Source of the DNA: Acidimicrobiia bacterium
GTDB lineage: Bacteria; Actinomycetota; Acidimicrobiia; Acidimicrobiales; Bin134
Direction of reading: 5' to 3'
Assembly: GCA_022826705.1 (NCBI GenBank)
Contig: JAJDUJ010000011.1
Location: 124,001 to 188,000, forward strand
DNA length: 64,000 bases
Shown here: positions 53,133 through 62,736 of the stretch, piece by piece
Layout: each line of letters begins with the position of its first letter
Position numbering within the stretch: the stretch's first letter is position 1
The notes under the pieces: model-generated
Databases searched by the model: none
Told to the model about the DNA's origin: nothing
Seen by the model: the letters and a program-made list of their open reading frames with translations, nothing else
Translations under genes and position numbers: made by a program

Positions 53133-54182
53133 CTACGAAACCGGGGAGGCCACTGAATTGAGAGCTTCGGCCACTGCGTTGATGAACTGGGGCAGCCGCG
53201 GTCCCCATCGGGACGCGATGTCGGCGTTGACCACCACGATGTTGCCGTTGCGCACTGCCGACACCTCGCCCCAACCGGGCCGGGCCGCCACGTCTTCAGC
53301 GGTGTAGGCCACTTGATCGGTGATCACGATCAGCTCGGGGTCGGCTTCCACGATGTATTCCTCGGTGAGCTGGGGGAACCCGTAGCCGTCGACATCGGCT
53401 TCGTCAGCGATGTTGATGGCGCCCATGGCGGCGTAGACCGCACCGATGAAGCTGTTCGAGCTGGCCGAGTAGTGGGTATCGCCCAACTCGTGGTACACCC
53501 GAACTTCCACATCAGGGGCTGTAGCCAGGGCGGCATCGATCTCTGCTCTCAGATCGGCCACCAGCGCAGCCGCCTCGTCCACTCGGCCAACGGCAATTCC
53601 CAATTCGGCGATTGAGGCATAGCCGCCCTCAAAATCCCCCGGTGCCGAATTCACGTGTACTTCTACGCCGACCGCGGCCATCCCGGCCATGAGGTCGTTG
53701 GCGTCGTTGGAGATCACCACCAGGTCGGGCTCATACGACAGCACGGCCTCTACGTTGGGGTCCCACCCCGACAAGTCGGTAACCGGAGTTTCCGGTGGGT
53801 AGTAGGAGTATTCGTCCACCGCCACTACCTGTTCTCCTGCGCCGATGGCAAACAAGATCTCAGTGGCAGTGGGCGAAAGCGACACGATCCTCTGGGGCCT
53901 GTCGGGGGCGGCTTCTGTCGGCTCTGGAGCAGGGGCCTCGGTTGGCGGGGGCGCAACTTCAGTCGGCGCCGGCTCAGGCTCCGTGGGCATTTCGGTCGGC
54001 GCCGACTCAGGCTCAGGCGCCTCGGTGGTAGCAGGCGCCGGTTGCGTCGGTGCCTCGGTTGTCGCCGGCTCAGGCGCCTCGGCCACCTGGGGTTGGGCAT
54101 CGTCATCGTTGCCGCAGGCAGTCACCACCAGGGCGAGGGCGAGCAGCATCGCAGTCAATAGACGGAACAAACGTCGGGGCAT
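53133..54182 (-). CDS. btuF: Corrinoid-binding lipoprotein BtuF-like
   Basis: This 349-residue receptor starts with a lipoprotein signal (lipobox VTAC, Cys about residue 23). A ~60-residue linker rich in Pro, Glu, Thr and Ala then precedes the binding domain, which opens with RIVSLSPTATEILFAIGAG, typical of BtuF/FhuD-like periplasmic proteins. The start is ATG 54182 with AGGAGG upstream. That ribosome binding site can be paired in a hairpin (54190-54228), part of the cobalamin riboswitch platform. It is the first gene of the B12 operon. Confidence 0.92.
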   Translation of the reverse strand: MPRRLFRLLTAMLLALALVVTACGNDDDAQPQVAEAPEPATTEAPTQPAPATTEAPEPESAPTEMPTEPEPAPTEVAPPPTEAPAPEPTEAAPDRPQRIVSLSPTATEILFAIGAGEQVVAVDEYSYYPPETPVTDLSGWDPNVEAVLSYEPDLVVISNDANDLMAGMAAVGVEVHVNSAPGDFEGGYASIAELGIAVGRVDEAAALVADLRAEIDAALATAPDVEVRVYHELGDTHYSASSNSFIGAVYAAMGAINIADEADVDGYGFPQLTEEYIVEADPELIVITDQVAYTAEDVAARPGWGEVSAVRNGNIVVVNADIASRWGPRLPQFINAVAEALNSVASPVS

Positions 54183-54189
54183 CTAGCAC

Positions 54190-54235
54190 CTCCTGTAGAT
54201 CGAGGAACGGAAGCTCGATCGGCAGGAGCCCTGCC
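54190..54235 (-). promoter_or_regulatory. Alternative RNA structures of the riboswitch expression platform
   Basis: On the minus strand CTCCTG (54228-54223) plus GATCGAG (54220-54214) can pair with CTCGATC (54204-54198) plus CAGGAG (54195-54190), a 13-bp stem with a 2x2 bulge that buries the btuF ribosome binding site. A competing stem, GGCAGG (54235-54230) with CCTGCC (54226-54221), would free it. The two cannot form together. This is a classic layout for translational control. Confidence 0.65.
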
Positions 54236-54375
54236 CCCAAGCCAACCCAACCCTCGGGGCTTATGGCTCGTTTCGGCGCAAAGCTCGACCGGACTTACTG
54301 GCTCAGGGCCAGTTCACCGTTGCGGGACAGTGCCGGAATCTAACCGGACTTCGCCTCCACGCCGCTCCGGATCAT
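54229..54375 (-). ncRNA. Cobalamin riboswitch (aptamer)
   Basis: Read on the minus strand toward btuF, the region contains the conserved B12-element core CTGTCCCGCAACGGTGA (about 54330-54314) preceded by GAAGTCCGGTTAGATTCCGGC and followed by GAGCCAG. The order and spacing fit the cobalamin riboswitch. The 5' end of the aptamer overlaps the last codons and stop (54340-54342) of the CobC-like gene, so exact limits are approximate. It should shut off BtuF synthesis when adenosylcobalamin is plentiful. Confidence 0.85.
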
Positions 54376-55239
54376 AGCTGACTCCAAACGAGCCAGCCCA
54401 TCAGAATCAGGCACACCAACCCGCGTGTATCCCGGCATGCCGAAGCTAGAGCAATCCCGCACCACAACCCCGTAGGGGGCCAAGCGCTCCCGCAATCCGG
54501 GGGCATGAACCAAGACCCAGGGTGCATCGGCCGCCTCCACCGTGAAGCCGAAGCGTCGAAACACCTCGGCCAAGTCCTTGCGAGCGGTGGCGATGGCCTC
54601 CGCCCAAGCCGGCAAGTCGGCCAATTCCAGCAGCTCCGGCAGCACGGAAACCGCCAACGAGTTAACCGACCACTGCGGCTGATGCCGGGCGAATCGCTCC
54701 ACGTCGTCGGAGATGATGTAGCCGAGTCGTAGCCCGGGAAAGGCGAACACCTTGGTCAGCGACCCCACGACTACGCCGGACCGGCCGGCCGTCCACCGCC
54801 CGGTGGCCAGCGGGTAGAACGCCTCATCCCACACATCGGCCGACTCTTCAGCCCTGGCCAAGTGACCACTGGGATTGTGGGGGTCGCTGCGCCAGATCGG
54901 CCCAGCGGGGTTGCGGGGGTGAAGCCCGAACTCAGGCTCAGAGCTCACCCGCCCCCCGATCTCCCGAGCTGCCAGGGAGATCGCCTCGCTGCCCCCATTG
55001 GTCAAAATCAGACGCTCGGCTTCCACTCCGATGGCGTCGGCCAGGAGCCGGGCCGCATCGGTTGTGTCGGGATACCGGCGCACCGAATCCAGATGGCCGG
55101 CCAACATCGAAGCAACATCGGGGGCGAACGGGTTGGGACTCTGCGACAGATCCAGGATGGTTCGGGGGTCGATGCCCAAAGCTCGGGCAATGCGGGGGCC
55201 GTCTCCGCCGTGGCGACCGGCGGGAGGAACCTCGGCCAA
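54340..55239 (-). CDS. CobC/CobD-like PLP-dependent enzyme (threonine-phosphate decarboxylase or aminotransferase)
   Basis: This 299-residue protein belongs to the class-II-type PLP aminotransferase family. The N-terminus (RHGGDGPRIARALG and LDLSQSPNPFAPD) is like threonine-phosphate decarboxylases of the B12 pathway, and the PLP lysine lies in GSLTKVFAFPGLRLG. Making aminopropanol phosphate for CbiB fits the neighbouring operon; histidinol-phosphate aminotransferase-like activity is the alternative. The TTG start at 55239 lies directly after the mdh stop, so it may be co-transcribed with mdh. It is somewhat shorter than the usual ~350 residues. Confidence 0.78.
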   Translation of the reverse strand: MAEVPPAGRHGGDGPRIARALGIDPRTILDLSQSPNPFAPDVASMLAGHLDSVRRYPDTTDAARLLADAIGVEAERLILTNGGSEAISLAAREIGGRVSSEPEFGLHPRNPAGPIWRSDPHNPSGHLARAEESADVWDEAFYPLATGRWTAGRSGVVVGSLTKVFAFPGLRLGYIISDDVERFARHQPQWSVNSLAVSVLPELLELADLPAWAEAIATARKDLAEVFRRFGFTVEAADAPWVLVHAPGLRERLAPYGVVVRDCSSFGMPGYTRVGVPDSDGLARLESAMIRSGVEAKSG

Positions 55240-56226
55240 CTAGATCAAGCCCAGATCGGCCACCGTGTCTCGCTCTTCAACCAGCTCGGCCACGGTGGCG
55301 TCGAGGCGGGCCTGGGAGAATTCGTTCAGATCCACGCCATCCACAATCGACCACTGGCCGCCGGCGGTGGTGCAGGGGAACGATGAGATAAGGCCCTCGG
55401 GCACGCCGTAGGAGCCGTCAGAGGCCACGGCCATGCTCACCCAGTCGCCGTCGGCAGTGCCGTGGACCCAGTCGTGAACGTGATCGATGGCGGCGTTGGC
55501 TGCGGAGGCCGCGCTGGACAGGCCCCGGGCCTCGATGATGGCCGCTCCCCGCTGCTGCACCGCAGGGATGAACTCGTCGGCGATCCACGCCTGGTCGCCC
55601 ACTGCTTCGGCGGCCGACTGGCCTCCCACCCGGCAATTGAACAGATCGGGGTACTGGGTGGCCGAGTGGTTGCCCCAGATGGTCATCCGGCTCACGTCGT
55701 CCACGGTCACTCCCAGCTTGGCCGAGAGCTGGGCCACCGCGCGGTTGTGGTCGAGCCGGGTCATGGCGGTGAACCGCTCGTCACCGATCCCCTGGGCGTT
55801 GTTCATGGCGATGAGACAGTTGGTATTGGCCGGATTGCCCACCACCAGCACCCGCACATCGGATGCCGCACCGGCAGCCAGCGCCTTGCCCTGGGTGGTG
55901 AAGATGGCGCCGTTGGCCTCCAGCAGGTCGCGTCGCTCCATCCCCTTGCTCCGGGGCCGCGACCCCACCAATAGGGCGTAGTCCACCCCGTCGAACGCCT
56001 CGTTGGGATCGTCGGTGCACACCTTGTCGGCCAGCAGCGGGAAGGCGCAGTCGTCCAGCTCCATGGCCACTCCGCCCAGGGCGTCCATGGCCGGGGGGAT
56101 CTCCAGCATCTGGAGCACCACGGGCACGTCGGGGCCGAGCATCTGACCGCTGGCGATGCGGAACAGCAGGCTGTAGCCGATCTGGCCGGCCGCGCCGGTC
56201 ACGGCCACTCGCTTGGGATCGCTCAC
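55240..56226 (-). CDS. mdh: Malate dehydrogenase
   Basis: This 328-residue enzyme interconverts malate and oxaloacetate with NAD. The NAD motif is [17 protein letters not shown], the substrate arginine loop is visible in [14 protein letters not shown], and the catalytic histidine is in [12 protein letters not shown]. These place it in the malate-specific, cytosolic-like branch common in actinobacteria. It lies 42 nt downstream of icd on the same strand and is followed directly by the CobC-like gene. Confidence 0.96.
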   Translation of the reverse strand: MSDPKRVAVTGAAGQIGYSLLFRIASGQMLGPDVPVVLQMLEIPPAMDALGGVAMELDDCAFPLLADKVCTDDPNEAFDGVDYALLVGSRPRSKGMERRDLLEANGAIFTTQGKALAAGAASDVRVLVVGNPANTNCLIAMNNAQGIGDERFTAMTRLDHNRAVAQLSAKLGVTVDDVSRMTIWGNHSATQYPDLFNCRVGGQSAAEAVGDQAWIADEFIPAVQQRGAAIIEARGLSSAASAANAAIDHVHDWVHGTADGDWVSMAVASDGSYGVPEGLISSFPCTTAGGQWSIVDGVDLNEFSQARLDATVAELVEERDTVADLGLI

Positions 56227-56268
56227 CGACAGGTCTCCTTTGGTCGGAGTGTGGTTGTCGTCGGGCGG

Positions 56269-57465
56269 CTAGAGCCGGTCGACGATGGCCGACGCGAACT
56301 CCGAGCACTTCACCTCGGTGGCCCCGTCCATGAGGCGGGCGAAGTCGTAGGTCACGATCTTCTCGCCGATGGTGGCCTCCACGGCGTTGATGATGTCGTC
56401 GGCAGCGTCGTCCCAGCCCAGGTGCTCGAACATCAAAACGCCCGACAAGAGCACCGATGACGGGTTCACCTTGTCCTGGCCGGCGTACTTGGGGGCGGTG
56501 CCGTGGGTGGCCTCGAACACGCCGTGGCCGGTCACGTAGTTGATGTTGGCCCCCGGGGCGATGCCGATGCCCCCCACCTGGGCGGCCAGGGCGTCGGACA
56601 AGTAGTCGCCGTTGAGGTTCATGGTGGCAATCACGTCGAACTCGGCCGGGCGGGTGAGCACCTGCTGGAGGGCGATGTCGGCGATGGCGTCTTGCACCAG
56701 GATCTTGTCGCCGGCGTCGCCGCCGCAGTCGTCCCAACCCACTGCCACGTCGGAGAACTCCTCCCGGACCAGGTCATAGCCCCAGCCGCGGAACGCCCCC
56801 TCGGTGAACTTCATGATGTTGCCCTTGTGCACCCAGTGGACCCGCTTGCGGTTCCGCCGAACCGCGTAGTTCAACGCGGCCCGCTGGAGGCGCTGCGAAC
56901 CCGTCTTCGACACCGGCTTCACGCCGATGCCGGCGTCATCGGCGATGTCCCAGCCCAAGGCGTCGTGGAGCAAGTCGCGGAGCTTGGCCGCCTCGGGAGT
57001 AAAGGCCTCCACCTCGAGCCCGGCGTAGATGTCCTCGGTGTTCTCCCGGAAGATAACCATGTCCACCAACTGGGGGTTCTTCACCGGAGACGGCACATTG
57101 GTGAACCAGCGCACCGGGCGCAGGCACACGTACAGATCCATGATCTGGCGAATCGACACGTTGAGGCTGCGGAAGCCGCCTCCCACCGGGGTGGTCAGAG
57201 GGCCCTTGATGCCGATGAGGTATTCGGTGAACTTCTCAATGGTGTCTTGGGGGAGCCAGTCGCCAGTCTCGTTGAACGCCTTTTCCCCGGCTAGCACCTC
57301 GATCCACTCGATTTTTCGGCCGTGCTTGCCCGCGGCTGCGTCCAGCACATGCTTAGCCGCCGGCCAGATGTCCACCCCGGTTCCGTCGCCCTCGATGAAC
57401 GGGATGATTGGATTGTCAGAAACGTCGAGCTTCCCGCCAGCTCCGATTGTGATCTTGTCGCCCAT
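56269..57465 (-). CDS. icd: Isocitrate dehydrogenase (NADP-type, short form)
   Basis: This 398-residue enzyme decarboxylates isocitrate to 2-oxoglutarate. The substrate loop is [20 protein letters not shown] (part: [14 protein letters not shown]), the metal-binding region is [20 protein letters not shown], and the cofactor region [20 protein letters not shown] is visible. It resembles the homodimeric bacterial Icd rather than the long monomeric actinobacterial form. Cofactor preference cannot be fixed from these motifs alone. mdh lies 42 nt downstream. Confidence 0.93.
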   Translation of the reverse strand: MGDKITIGAGGKLDVSDNPIIPFIEGDGTGVDIWPAAKHVLDAAAGKHGRKIEWIEVLAGEKAFNETGDWLPQDTIEKFTEYLIGIKGPLTTPVGGGFRSLNVSIRQIMDLYVCLRPVRWFTNVPSPVKNPQLVDMVIFRENTEDIYAGLEVEAFTPEAAKLRDLLHDALGWDIADDAGIGVKPVSKTGSQRLQRAALNYAVRRNRKRVHWVHKGNIMKFTEGAFRGWGYDLVREEFSDVAVGWDDCGGDAGDKILVQDAIADIALQQVLTRPAEFDVIATMNLNGDYLSDALAAQVGGIGIAPGANINYVTGHGVFEATHGTAPKYAGQDKVNPSSVLLSGVLMFEHLGWDDAADDIINAVEATIGEKIVTYDFARLMDGATEVKCSEFASAIVDRL

Positions 57466-57590
57466 ATGAGGCGAGCATACCGATGGGCCTTTGTACCCAA
57501 CGAAGCCAAGAATGAAGTCCCAGCAAGGACCGGCAGGTGAGCGGCAAACAATGCCGAGACGCAGGGAACCGGGCCATACGCTGCCCTTTG

Positions 57591-58436
57591 ATGACCCGGA
57601 TTGTCGACCTCTTGGGCGATCAGCCGACGCTGTCGTTCGAGTTCTTTCCCCCAGCCGACGAGGTTGCTGCCAAGCAGCTGGACGAGACCCTGAACGAACT
57701 CACTGAGCTAGCCCCCTCGTTCGTGTCGGTGACCTGCGGGGTCGGGGGCGACGGCCATGATCGCACCCGCGACATCGTGACCGACATCTGCCGCCGTCGG
57801 CCCTTCCCGGCCATGGCCCACCTGACCTGCGTCGGCCACACCCGACAGGGCGTCTCCGGCCTGCTCGATGACTACGCCGCCGCTGGGGTGGTCAACATCT
57901 TGGCCCTGGCCGGCGACCCGCCCGACGGGTCAGCCATCAGCGGCGACTTCCGCTACGCCTCCGAGTTGGTAGAGGTGGTGCGGGCCCACCCCGCCGAGTT
58001 CAGCGTGGGAGTGGCCGCCCACCCCGAAGTCCACCCCCGCTCGGAGAATCGCACCACCGACCGGGCGTTTCTGGCTAGCAAGCTGAGCCAAGCCGACTTC
58101 GCCATCACCCAGTTCTTCTTCAACCCCGCCGACTACACCCGCCTGTGCAACGAGCTGGCCGACCTCGGGTGCCATCAGCCAGTGATCCCCGGCGTCATGC
58201 CCGTGATCTGGCCCAAGAGCATCCGCCGCTACGCCGCCATGAACGGCTCCACCGTGCCCGAGTCCCTGTTCACCCGCCTCGAGTCCTCGTCCGCCCCCCA
58301 CCGCATAAAGGCCGCCGCCGAAGCCGCCACTGAGCTATCCCAATCGCTCCTAGACGCCGGAGCCCCCGGCATCCACCTCTACACCTTGAACCGGGCAGAA
58401 GCTTCAACCCTGATAGCCGAGTTGCTCAGCCACTAG
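57591..58436 (+). CDS. metF: Methylenetetrahydrofolate reductase
   Basis: This 281-residue flavoprotein reduces 5,10-methylenetetrahydrofolate to 5-methyltetrahydrofolate for methionine synthesis. Family features include [34 protein letters not shown] and [10 protein letters not shown] use ATG 57591, which matches the family start; GTG 57537 is possible but the extra residues look non-homologous. It is divergent from icd. Its stop overlaps the convergent purH stop by 4 nt. The B12-dependent step of methionine synthesis links it functionally to the cobalamin cluster. Confidence 0.93.
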   Translation: MTRIVDLLGDQPTLSFEFFPPADEVAAKQLDETLNELTELAPSFVSVTCGVGGDGHDRTRDIVTDICRRRPFPAMAHLTCVGHTRQGVSGLLDDYAAAGVVNILALAGDPPDGSAISGDFRYASELVEVVRAHPAEFSVGVAAHPEVHPRSENRTTDRAFLASKLSQADFAITQFFFNPADYTRLCNELADLGCHQPVIPGVMPVIWPKSIRRYAAMNGSTVPESLFTRLESSSAPHRIKAAAEAATELSQSLLDAGAPGIHLYTLNRAEASTLIAELLSH

Positions 58437-59953
58437 TGGCGGAAGTGGCGTTCGCTAGTGAACACCATTGACATGTTGTGCTCGTTGGCGGCGTCGATCA
58501 CCTCTTGGTCGCGTACTGAGCCGCCGGGTTGGATGACGGTGGCGCAGTCGGCCTCGGCGGCGGCATCTAGGCCGTCGCGGAAGGGGAAGAAGGCGTCGCT
58601 GGCGCAGGCGCCGCCGGCGGCCCGGCCGGCGGCCTTCTCAGCCGCGATGCGCCCGGCGTCACGGCGGTTCTGCTGGCCCGCGCCGATGCCCACCGCCTGG
58701 CGGTCTTTGGCCAGCACGATGCAGTTGGATCCCACCCGGGCCGCCACCCGCCAGGCCAGCTCCAAATCGGCCCACTGTTCGTCGGTAGGAGCCCGCTCGG
58801 TGACCACCTTCCAGGATGAGCGGTCCATGGTCACCGTGTCGGTGGTCTGAACCAGGGCCGCGCCGCCGAGGGTGCGGACTTCTAGCTCGGCGGCCTCGGG
58901 GGGTGGGGCGTGGAGCACTCGCAGGTTCTTCTTCTTGGCCAGTAGGGCCAGCGCGGCCTCCTCGTATTGGGGGGCGATGAGCACCTCGGTGAACACATCG
59001 GCCATGGCCTCGGCCATCTCGGCGGTCACCGGGCGGTTGACGGCCACGATCCCCCCGAACGCGGAAACCGGATCGCACTCGTGGGCCCGCCGGTAGGCGG
59101 TGGCGATGTCGTCGGCTACGGCCGCCCCGCACGGGTTGGCGTGCTTGATCACCGCCGCGGCCGGGTCATCGCCCAGGGAGTGGGCCAGCCGCCAGGCGGC
59201 GTCGGCGTCGAACACGTTGAGGTACGACATGGCCTTGCCCTGGAGCTGTTGTGCTTGATCCCACCAGCTCGGCTGTCCGGCGATCCGATACCGGGCCCCG
59301 GTTTGGTGGGGGTTCTCGCCATAGCGCAGCACCTCTTGGCGCTCCAGGGTCAGCGACACGGTCGGCGGAAGCGACTCGCCATCGGCGTCTGACAGCCAGT
59401 CGGTTATGGCCGCGTCGTAGGCGCTGGTGTGAGTGAACGCGATGCGGGCCAGCCGCCGCCGGGTCGCATCAGAGAGCGTGCCGTCAGTCTCCAATTCGTC
59501 GAGCACTGCTAGGTAGTCGTCGGGTCGTACCACCACGCCGACCCGCTCGTGGTTCTTGGCTGCGGCCCGGACCATGGCCGGTCCTCCGATGTCGATCTGC
59601 TCAACCGAGGGGTCGGAACGGAAGGGGTAGAGGTTGCTCACCACCAGATTTATGGGGACAATCCCCCGATTATCCATGTCCTCAACGTGACCGGGATTCG
59701 TCATGTCAGCCAACAGGCCCCCGTGGATCGCGGGATGGACGGTCTTGACCCGGCCGTCCATCATCTCGGGCGCGCCGGTGACTTCTTCAACCGGGGTGAC
59801 TGGAATGCCGGCGTCGGCCAGCGCCCGGGAGGTTCCCCCGCTGGAGATGATCTCCCACCCCAAGGCCACCAGCCGCTGGGCCAGATCGATCACCCCGGTC
59901 TTGTCGTACACCGATACCAGCGCCCTCGGCGGGTGGTCAGGTCCCTGGCTCAT
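58433..59953 (-). CDS. purH: Bifunctional AICAR transformylase/IMP cyclohydrolase PurH
   Basis: This 506-residue enzyme completes IMP synthesis. The N-terminal cyclohydrolase domain has SVYDKTGVIDLAQRLVALGW and the loop SSGGTSRAL; the C-terminal transformylase carries IKHANPCGAAVAD and the final SVRDQEVIDAANEHNMSM segment. Length and domain order fit PurH. It overlaps purN by 4 nt and is convergent with metF. Confidence 0.96.
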   Translation of the reverse strand: MSQGPDHPPRALVSVYDKTGVIDLAQRLVALGWEIISSGGTSRALADAGIPVTPVEEVTGAPEMMDGRVKTVHPAIHGGLLADMTNPGHVEDMDNRGIVPINLVVSNLYPFRSDPSVEQIDIGGPAMVRAAAKNHERVGVVVRPDDYLAVLDELETDGTLSDATRRRLARIAFTHTSAYDAAITDWLSDADGESLPPTVSLTLERQEVLRYGENPHQTGARYRIAGQPSWWDQAQQLQGKAMSYLNVFDADAAWRLAHSLGDDPAAAVIKHANPCGAAVADDIATAYRRAHECDPVSAFGGIVAVNRPVTAEMAEAMADVFTEVLIAPQYEEAALALLAKKKNLRVLHAPPPEAAELEVRTLGGAALVQTTDTVTMDRSSWKVVTERAPTDEQWADLELAWRVAARVGSNCIVLAKDRQAVGIGAGQQNRRDAGRIAAEKAAGRAAGGACASDAFFPFRDGLDAAAEADCATVIQPGGSVRDQEVIDAANEHNMSMVFTSERHFRH

Positions 59954-60513
59954 AAGACGTACCCTCGGTCGAGTATTTCTCGGATAGTGCGAATGTACAG
60001 GTCGCGCTCCACCACCTTGATGCGCTCGTGAAGCGTGTCCACCGTGTCGCCGGGCTCTACGGCTACGGCCTGCTGGGCCAGGATCGGCCCAGCGTCCACC
60101 TCCAAGGTGGCCACGTGCACCGTGCAGCCGGTGACCTTCACCCCGTACTCCAGGGCATCCTCCACCGCGTGCCAGCCCGGAAAGGCGGGCAGCAGCGACG
60201 GGTGGGTATTGAGTATGCGCCCCCCATAGGCGTCTTGCATCGGCTGATCCAGCACCGTGCCGAACCCGGCCATGGCCACCAGCTCGATCCCCTCGGCCTG
60301 GAGCCGCTCGGTCACCTGCCGGGTGTAGCCCACCCGGTCGAAATCAGATCCAAAGCTCTCCCGCTCCACCAGCGCACAGTCCAACCCGTGATCGGCCGCC
60401 ACCTTCTCCGCCCCACAGCGCCGATCCACCATCACCAGCGAAATGGGCAGCCCACTGCGTCCCATGGCGTCAAGGATCGTCCCACTGCCCGATGCCAGCA
60501 CTGCTAGTCGCAT
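59950..60513 (-). CDS. purN: Phosphoribosylglycinamide formyltransferase PurN
   Basis: This 187-residue enzyme transfers a formyl group to GAR. The catalytic triad is visible as Asn and His in LNTHPSLLPAFPG and Asp in EVDAGPIL, and the phosphate loop is ASGSGTILDA. I use ATG 60513; the longer frame upstream is not homologous. The 4-nt overlap with purH shows co-translation of the two purine enzymes. Confidence 0.94.
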   Translation of the reverse strand: MRLAVLASGSGTILDAMGRSGLPISLVMVDRRCGAEKVAADHGLDCALVERESFGSDFDRVGYTRQVTERLQAEGIELVAMAGFGTVLDQPMQDAYGGRILNTHPSLLPAFPGWHAVEDALEYGVKVTGCTVHVATLEVDAGPILAQQAVAVEPGDTVDTLHERIKVVERDLYIRTIREILDRGYVL

Positions 60514-60529
60514 CGAGCCGAACCTACCA

Positions 60530-60542
60530 CCCGCTTCGCGGG
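60530..60542 (-). terminator. Short GC hairpin after sucD
   Basis: CCCGC and GCGGG flank the loop on either strand between the sucD stop and the purN start. It lacks a T-run, so it is a weak candidate for ending the sucCD transcript. Confidence 0.3.
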
Positions 60543-60583
60543 CCGCTCGGGATGTCTTTTGGCCAGTCGTTTCGCCCCTTCGG

Positions 60584-61468
60584 TCAGAGGGCGGCGACCA
60601 CCTCGTCCATGATGTCGCCGGCCTCGCTGGGGCTCTGGCCGATGCGGACTCCGGCGGCGGCCAAGGCGTCCATTTTGGCCTGGGCGGTGCCTTTGCCCCC
60701 CGACACGATGGCGCCGGCGTGGCCCATCTTCTTGCCCGGCGGAGCGGTGAGACCGGCGATGTAGGCCACCACCGGCTTGGAGACATTGGCGGCGATGAAC
60801 TCAGCGGCCTCCTCCTCGGCCGAGCCGCCGATCTCGCCGATCATCATCACCGCTTCGGTCTCGGGGTCTTCCTCGAAGGCGGCCAGGCAATCGATGAACG
60901 AAGTGCCCGGCACCGGGTCGCCGCCGATACCCACGCAGGTGGTACAGCCGATGTCCTTTTGCTTCAACTCGTACAGTGCCTGGTAGGTGAGGGTGCCCGA
61001 GCGGCTCACTATCCCCACCGGGCCGCCCTCTTTGGCAATGTGGCCCGCGGTGATGCCGATGTTGGCCTTGCCGGGGCTGATGAGGCCGGGGCAGTTGGGG
61101 CCGAGCAGCCGCACGCCTGGATAGTCGGTCTTGAGTTTGTTGAAGAAGAAGGCCTCGTCGTGCATGGGCACGCCCTCGGTGATCACCACGATCAGCTCCA
61201 CCCCGCCCTCGGCGGCCTCGAGTACCGCGCTGCGCACCCCGGCGGCGGGGATGAACACGCACGACACGTTGGCCCCGGTGGCTTCCACGGCGTCGGCCAC
61301 GGAGGCGAAGATTGGCACGCCCTCCACGTCGGTGCCCGCCTTCTTGGGGTTGGTTCCGGCCACCACCTGGGTGCCGTAGTCCCGGTTCAGCATGCCGTAG
61401 TACCGGCCCTGGCTCCCGGTGAGGCCCTGGTAGACCACCTTGGTGTTCTCGTCGACGAAGATGCTCAC
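60584..61468 (-). CDS. sucD: Succinyl-CoA synthetase alpha subunit
   Basis: This 294-residue subunit binds CoA and carries the phosphorylated histidine. The CoA-binding GSQGRYYGMLNRDYG, the loop GPNCPGLISP, and the active histidine in GHAGAIVSGGKGTAQAK are all present. The GTG start overlaps the sucC stop as GTGA. It forms the TCA enzyme with SucC. Confidence 0.96.
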   Translation of the reverse strand: MSIFVDENTKVVYQGLTGSQGRYYGMLNRDYGTQVVAGTNPKKAGTDVEGVPIFASVADAVEATGANVSCVFIPAAGVRSAVLEAAEGGVELIVVITEGVPMHDEAFFFNKLKTDYPGVRLLGPNCPGLISPGKANIGITAGHIAKEGGPVGIVSRSGTLTYQALYELKQKDIGCTTCVGIGGDPVPGTSFIDCLAAFEEDPETEAVMMIGEIGGSAEEEAAEFIAANVSKPVVAYIAGLTAPPGKKMGHAGAIVSGGKGTAQAKMDALAAAGVRIGQSPSEAGDIMDEVVAAL

Positions 61469-62613
61469 GATGCGGCTCCTTCCGCGAGGGCGACGGCTTC
61501 TCGGGCCGCCTCCAGCATGGTGGGCGCCATCATGAGCCGGTCGCTCAGATGGGGCTCCAACAGCGCTCGGCCCTCGTCAGCGTTGGTGCCGTCGAGTCGG
61601 ATGACGATTGGCGAGGCGATGTTCACCCGGTTCATGGCCTCGATGATGCCGTTGGCCACTTCTTCGCCCCGGGTGATGCCCCCGAAGATGTTGATGAAGA
61701 TGGACTGCACGTCGGGGTCGTTGTTGATCACTTCCAGCGCTCCCGACATCACATCGGCGTTGGCGCCGCCCCCGATGTCCAGGAAGTTGGCCGGTTTGCC
61801 GCCCACCTGGTTCACCACGTCCACCGTGCTCATGGCCAGTCCGGCGCCGTTGGCGATCACGCCCACCGAGCCCTCCAGGCCCACATATTGCAGCCCTTTG
61901 GCATGGGCCGCGGCCTCCCGCTCGTCGCGGGGCTGGGTGGCGTCGAACGGGGCCAGGTCGTGGCGGAATCCGGCGTTGCCGTCGAGGGTTACCTTGGCGT
62001 CGAGCACATGCACCTTGCCCTCGGGGGTCACGATCAGCGGGTTGATCTCCACCAGGTCGGCGTCGCCAGAGGTGTAGGCCTCGTACAGCTTCAACAGAAG
62101 CTCCACCGTTTGGTCGGTGACGTCGGGGTTGAGGTTGGCGGCCAGCACCCACTGGCGGCACTGGTCCTCGGTGAGGCCGTCCACGGGGTCGACCCAGATC
62201 TTGGCGATGGCGTCGGGGGTCTCCTCGGCCACGGTCTCGATCTCCACCCCGCCCTCGGCCGACAGCATCCCCAGATGCTTCTTGGCCGACCGGTCGAGGG
62301 TGAAGCTCACGTAGTACTCCTCAGCGATATCGGACGCCTTCTCGATCCAGAGGTTCTCGACGATGTGGCCCCGGATGTCGAGGCCCAAGATGTTCGATGC
62401 ATGGGTGCGGACGGCGTCGATGTCGGCGGCAAACTTCACGCCCCCGGCCTTGCCCCGCCCGCCGGTGTGTACCTGGGCCTTCACCATCACCGGCGTTCCC
62501 AACCGCTCCGCAGCAGCCACCGCGTCGTGAACAGTGGTGACCGCCTCACCGGGCGACACCGGCATGCCGTATGACGCGAAGAACTGTTTTCCCTGATATT
62601 CGAATAGATCCAC
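61465..62613 (-). CDS. sucC: Succinyl-CoA synthetase beta subunit
   Basis: This 382-residue subunit holds the ATP-grasp domain and the succinate site. Markers are DLFEYQGKQFFASYG, VKAQVHTGGRGKAGGVK and the ATP-grasp metal site LVEINPLIVTPEGK. I use GTG 62613, with GGGGAG upstream; the longer frame has a non-homologous leader. It overlaps sucD by 4 nt. A 123-nt gap separates it from the divergent small membrane gene and should hold the sucCD promoter. Confidence 0.95.
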   Translation of the reverse strand: MDLFEYQGKQFFASYGMPVSPGEAVTTVHDAVAAAERLGTPVMVKAQVHTGGRGKAGGVKFAADIDAVRTHASNILGLDIRGHIVENLWIEKASDIAEEYYVSFTLDRSAKKHLGMLSAEGGVEIETVAEETPDAIAKIWVDPVDGLTEDQCRQWVLAANLNPDVTDQTVELLLKLYEAYTSGDADLVEINPLIVTPEGKVHVLDAKVTLDGNAGFRHDLAPFDATQPRDEREAAAHAKGLQYVGLEGSVGVIANGAGLAMSTVDVVNQVGGKPANFLDIGGGANADVMSGALEVINNDPDVQSIFINIFGGITRGEEVANGIIEAMNRVNIASPIVIRLDGTNADEGRALLEPHLSDRLMMAPTMLEAAREAVALAEGAAS

Positions 62614-62736
62614 GGGCTCCCCAATGCAGCGCGATGGCCAAGTTTGCGGTGTGATTCGACGATGGTTCGTACCGCCGTTGCTTCGCCGCGATACTAGGAG
62701 CAACACCGTCTGTGGGAGCGAACCGAGGAAGGACTC

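Noticed and set aside
53900..54100. Repetitive Pro/Glu/Thr codons in btuF looked like a DNA repeat array.
   Set aside because: They encode a flexible linker after the lipobox, common in actinobacterial lipoproteins.
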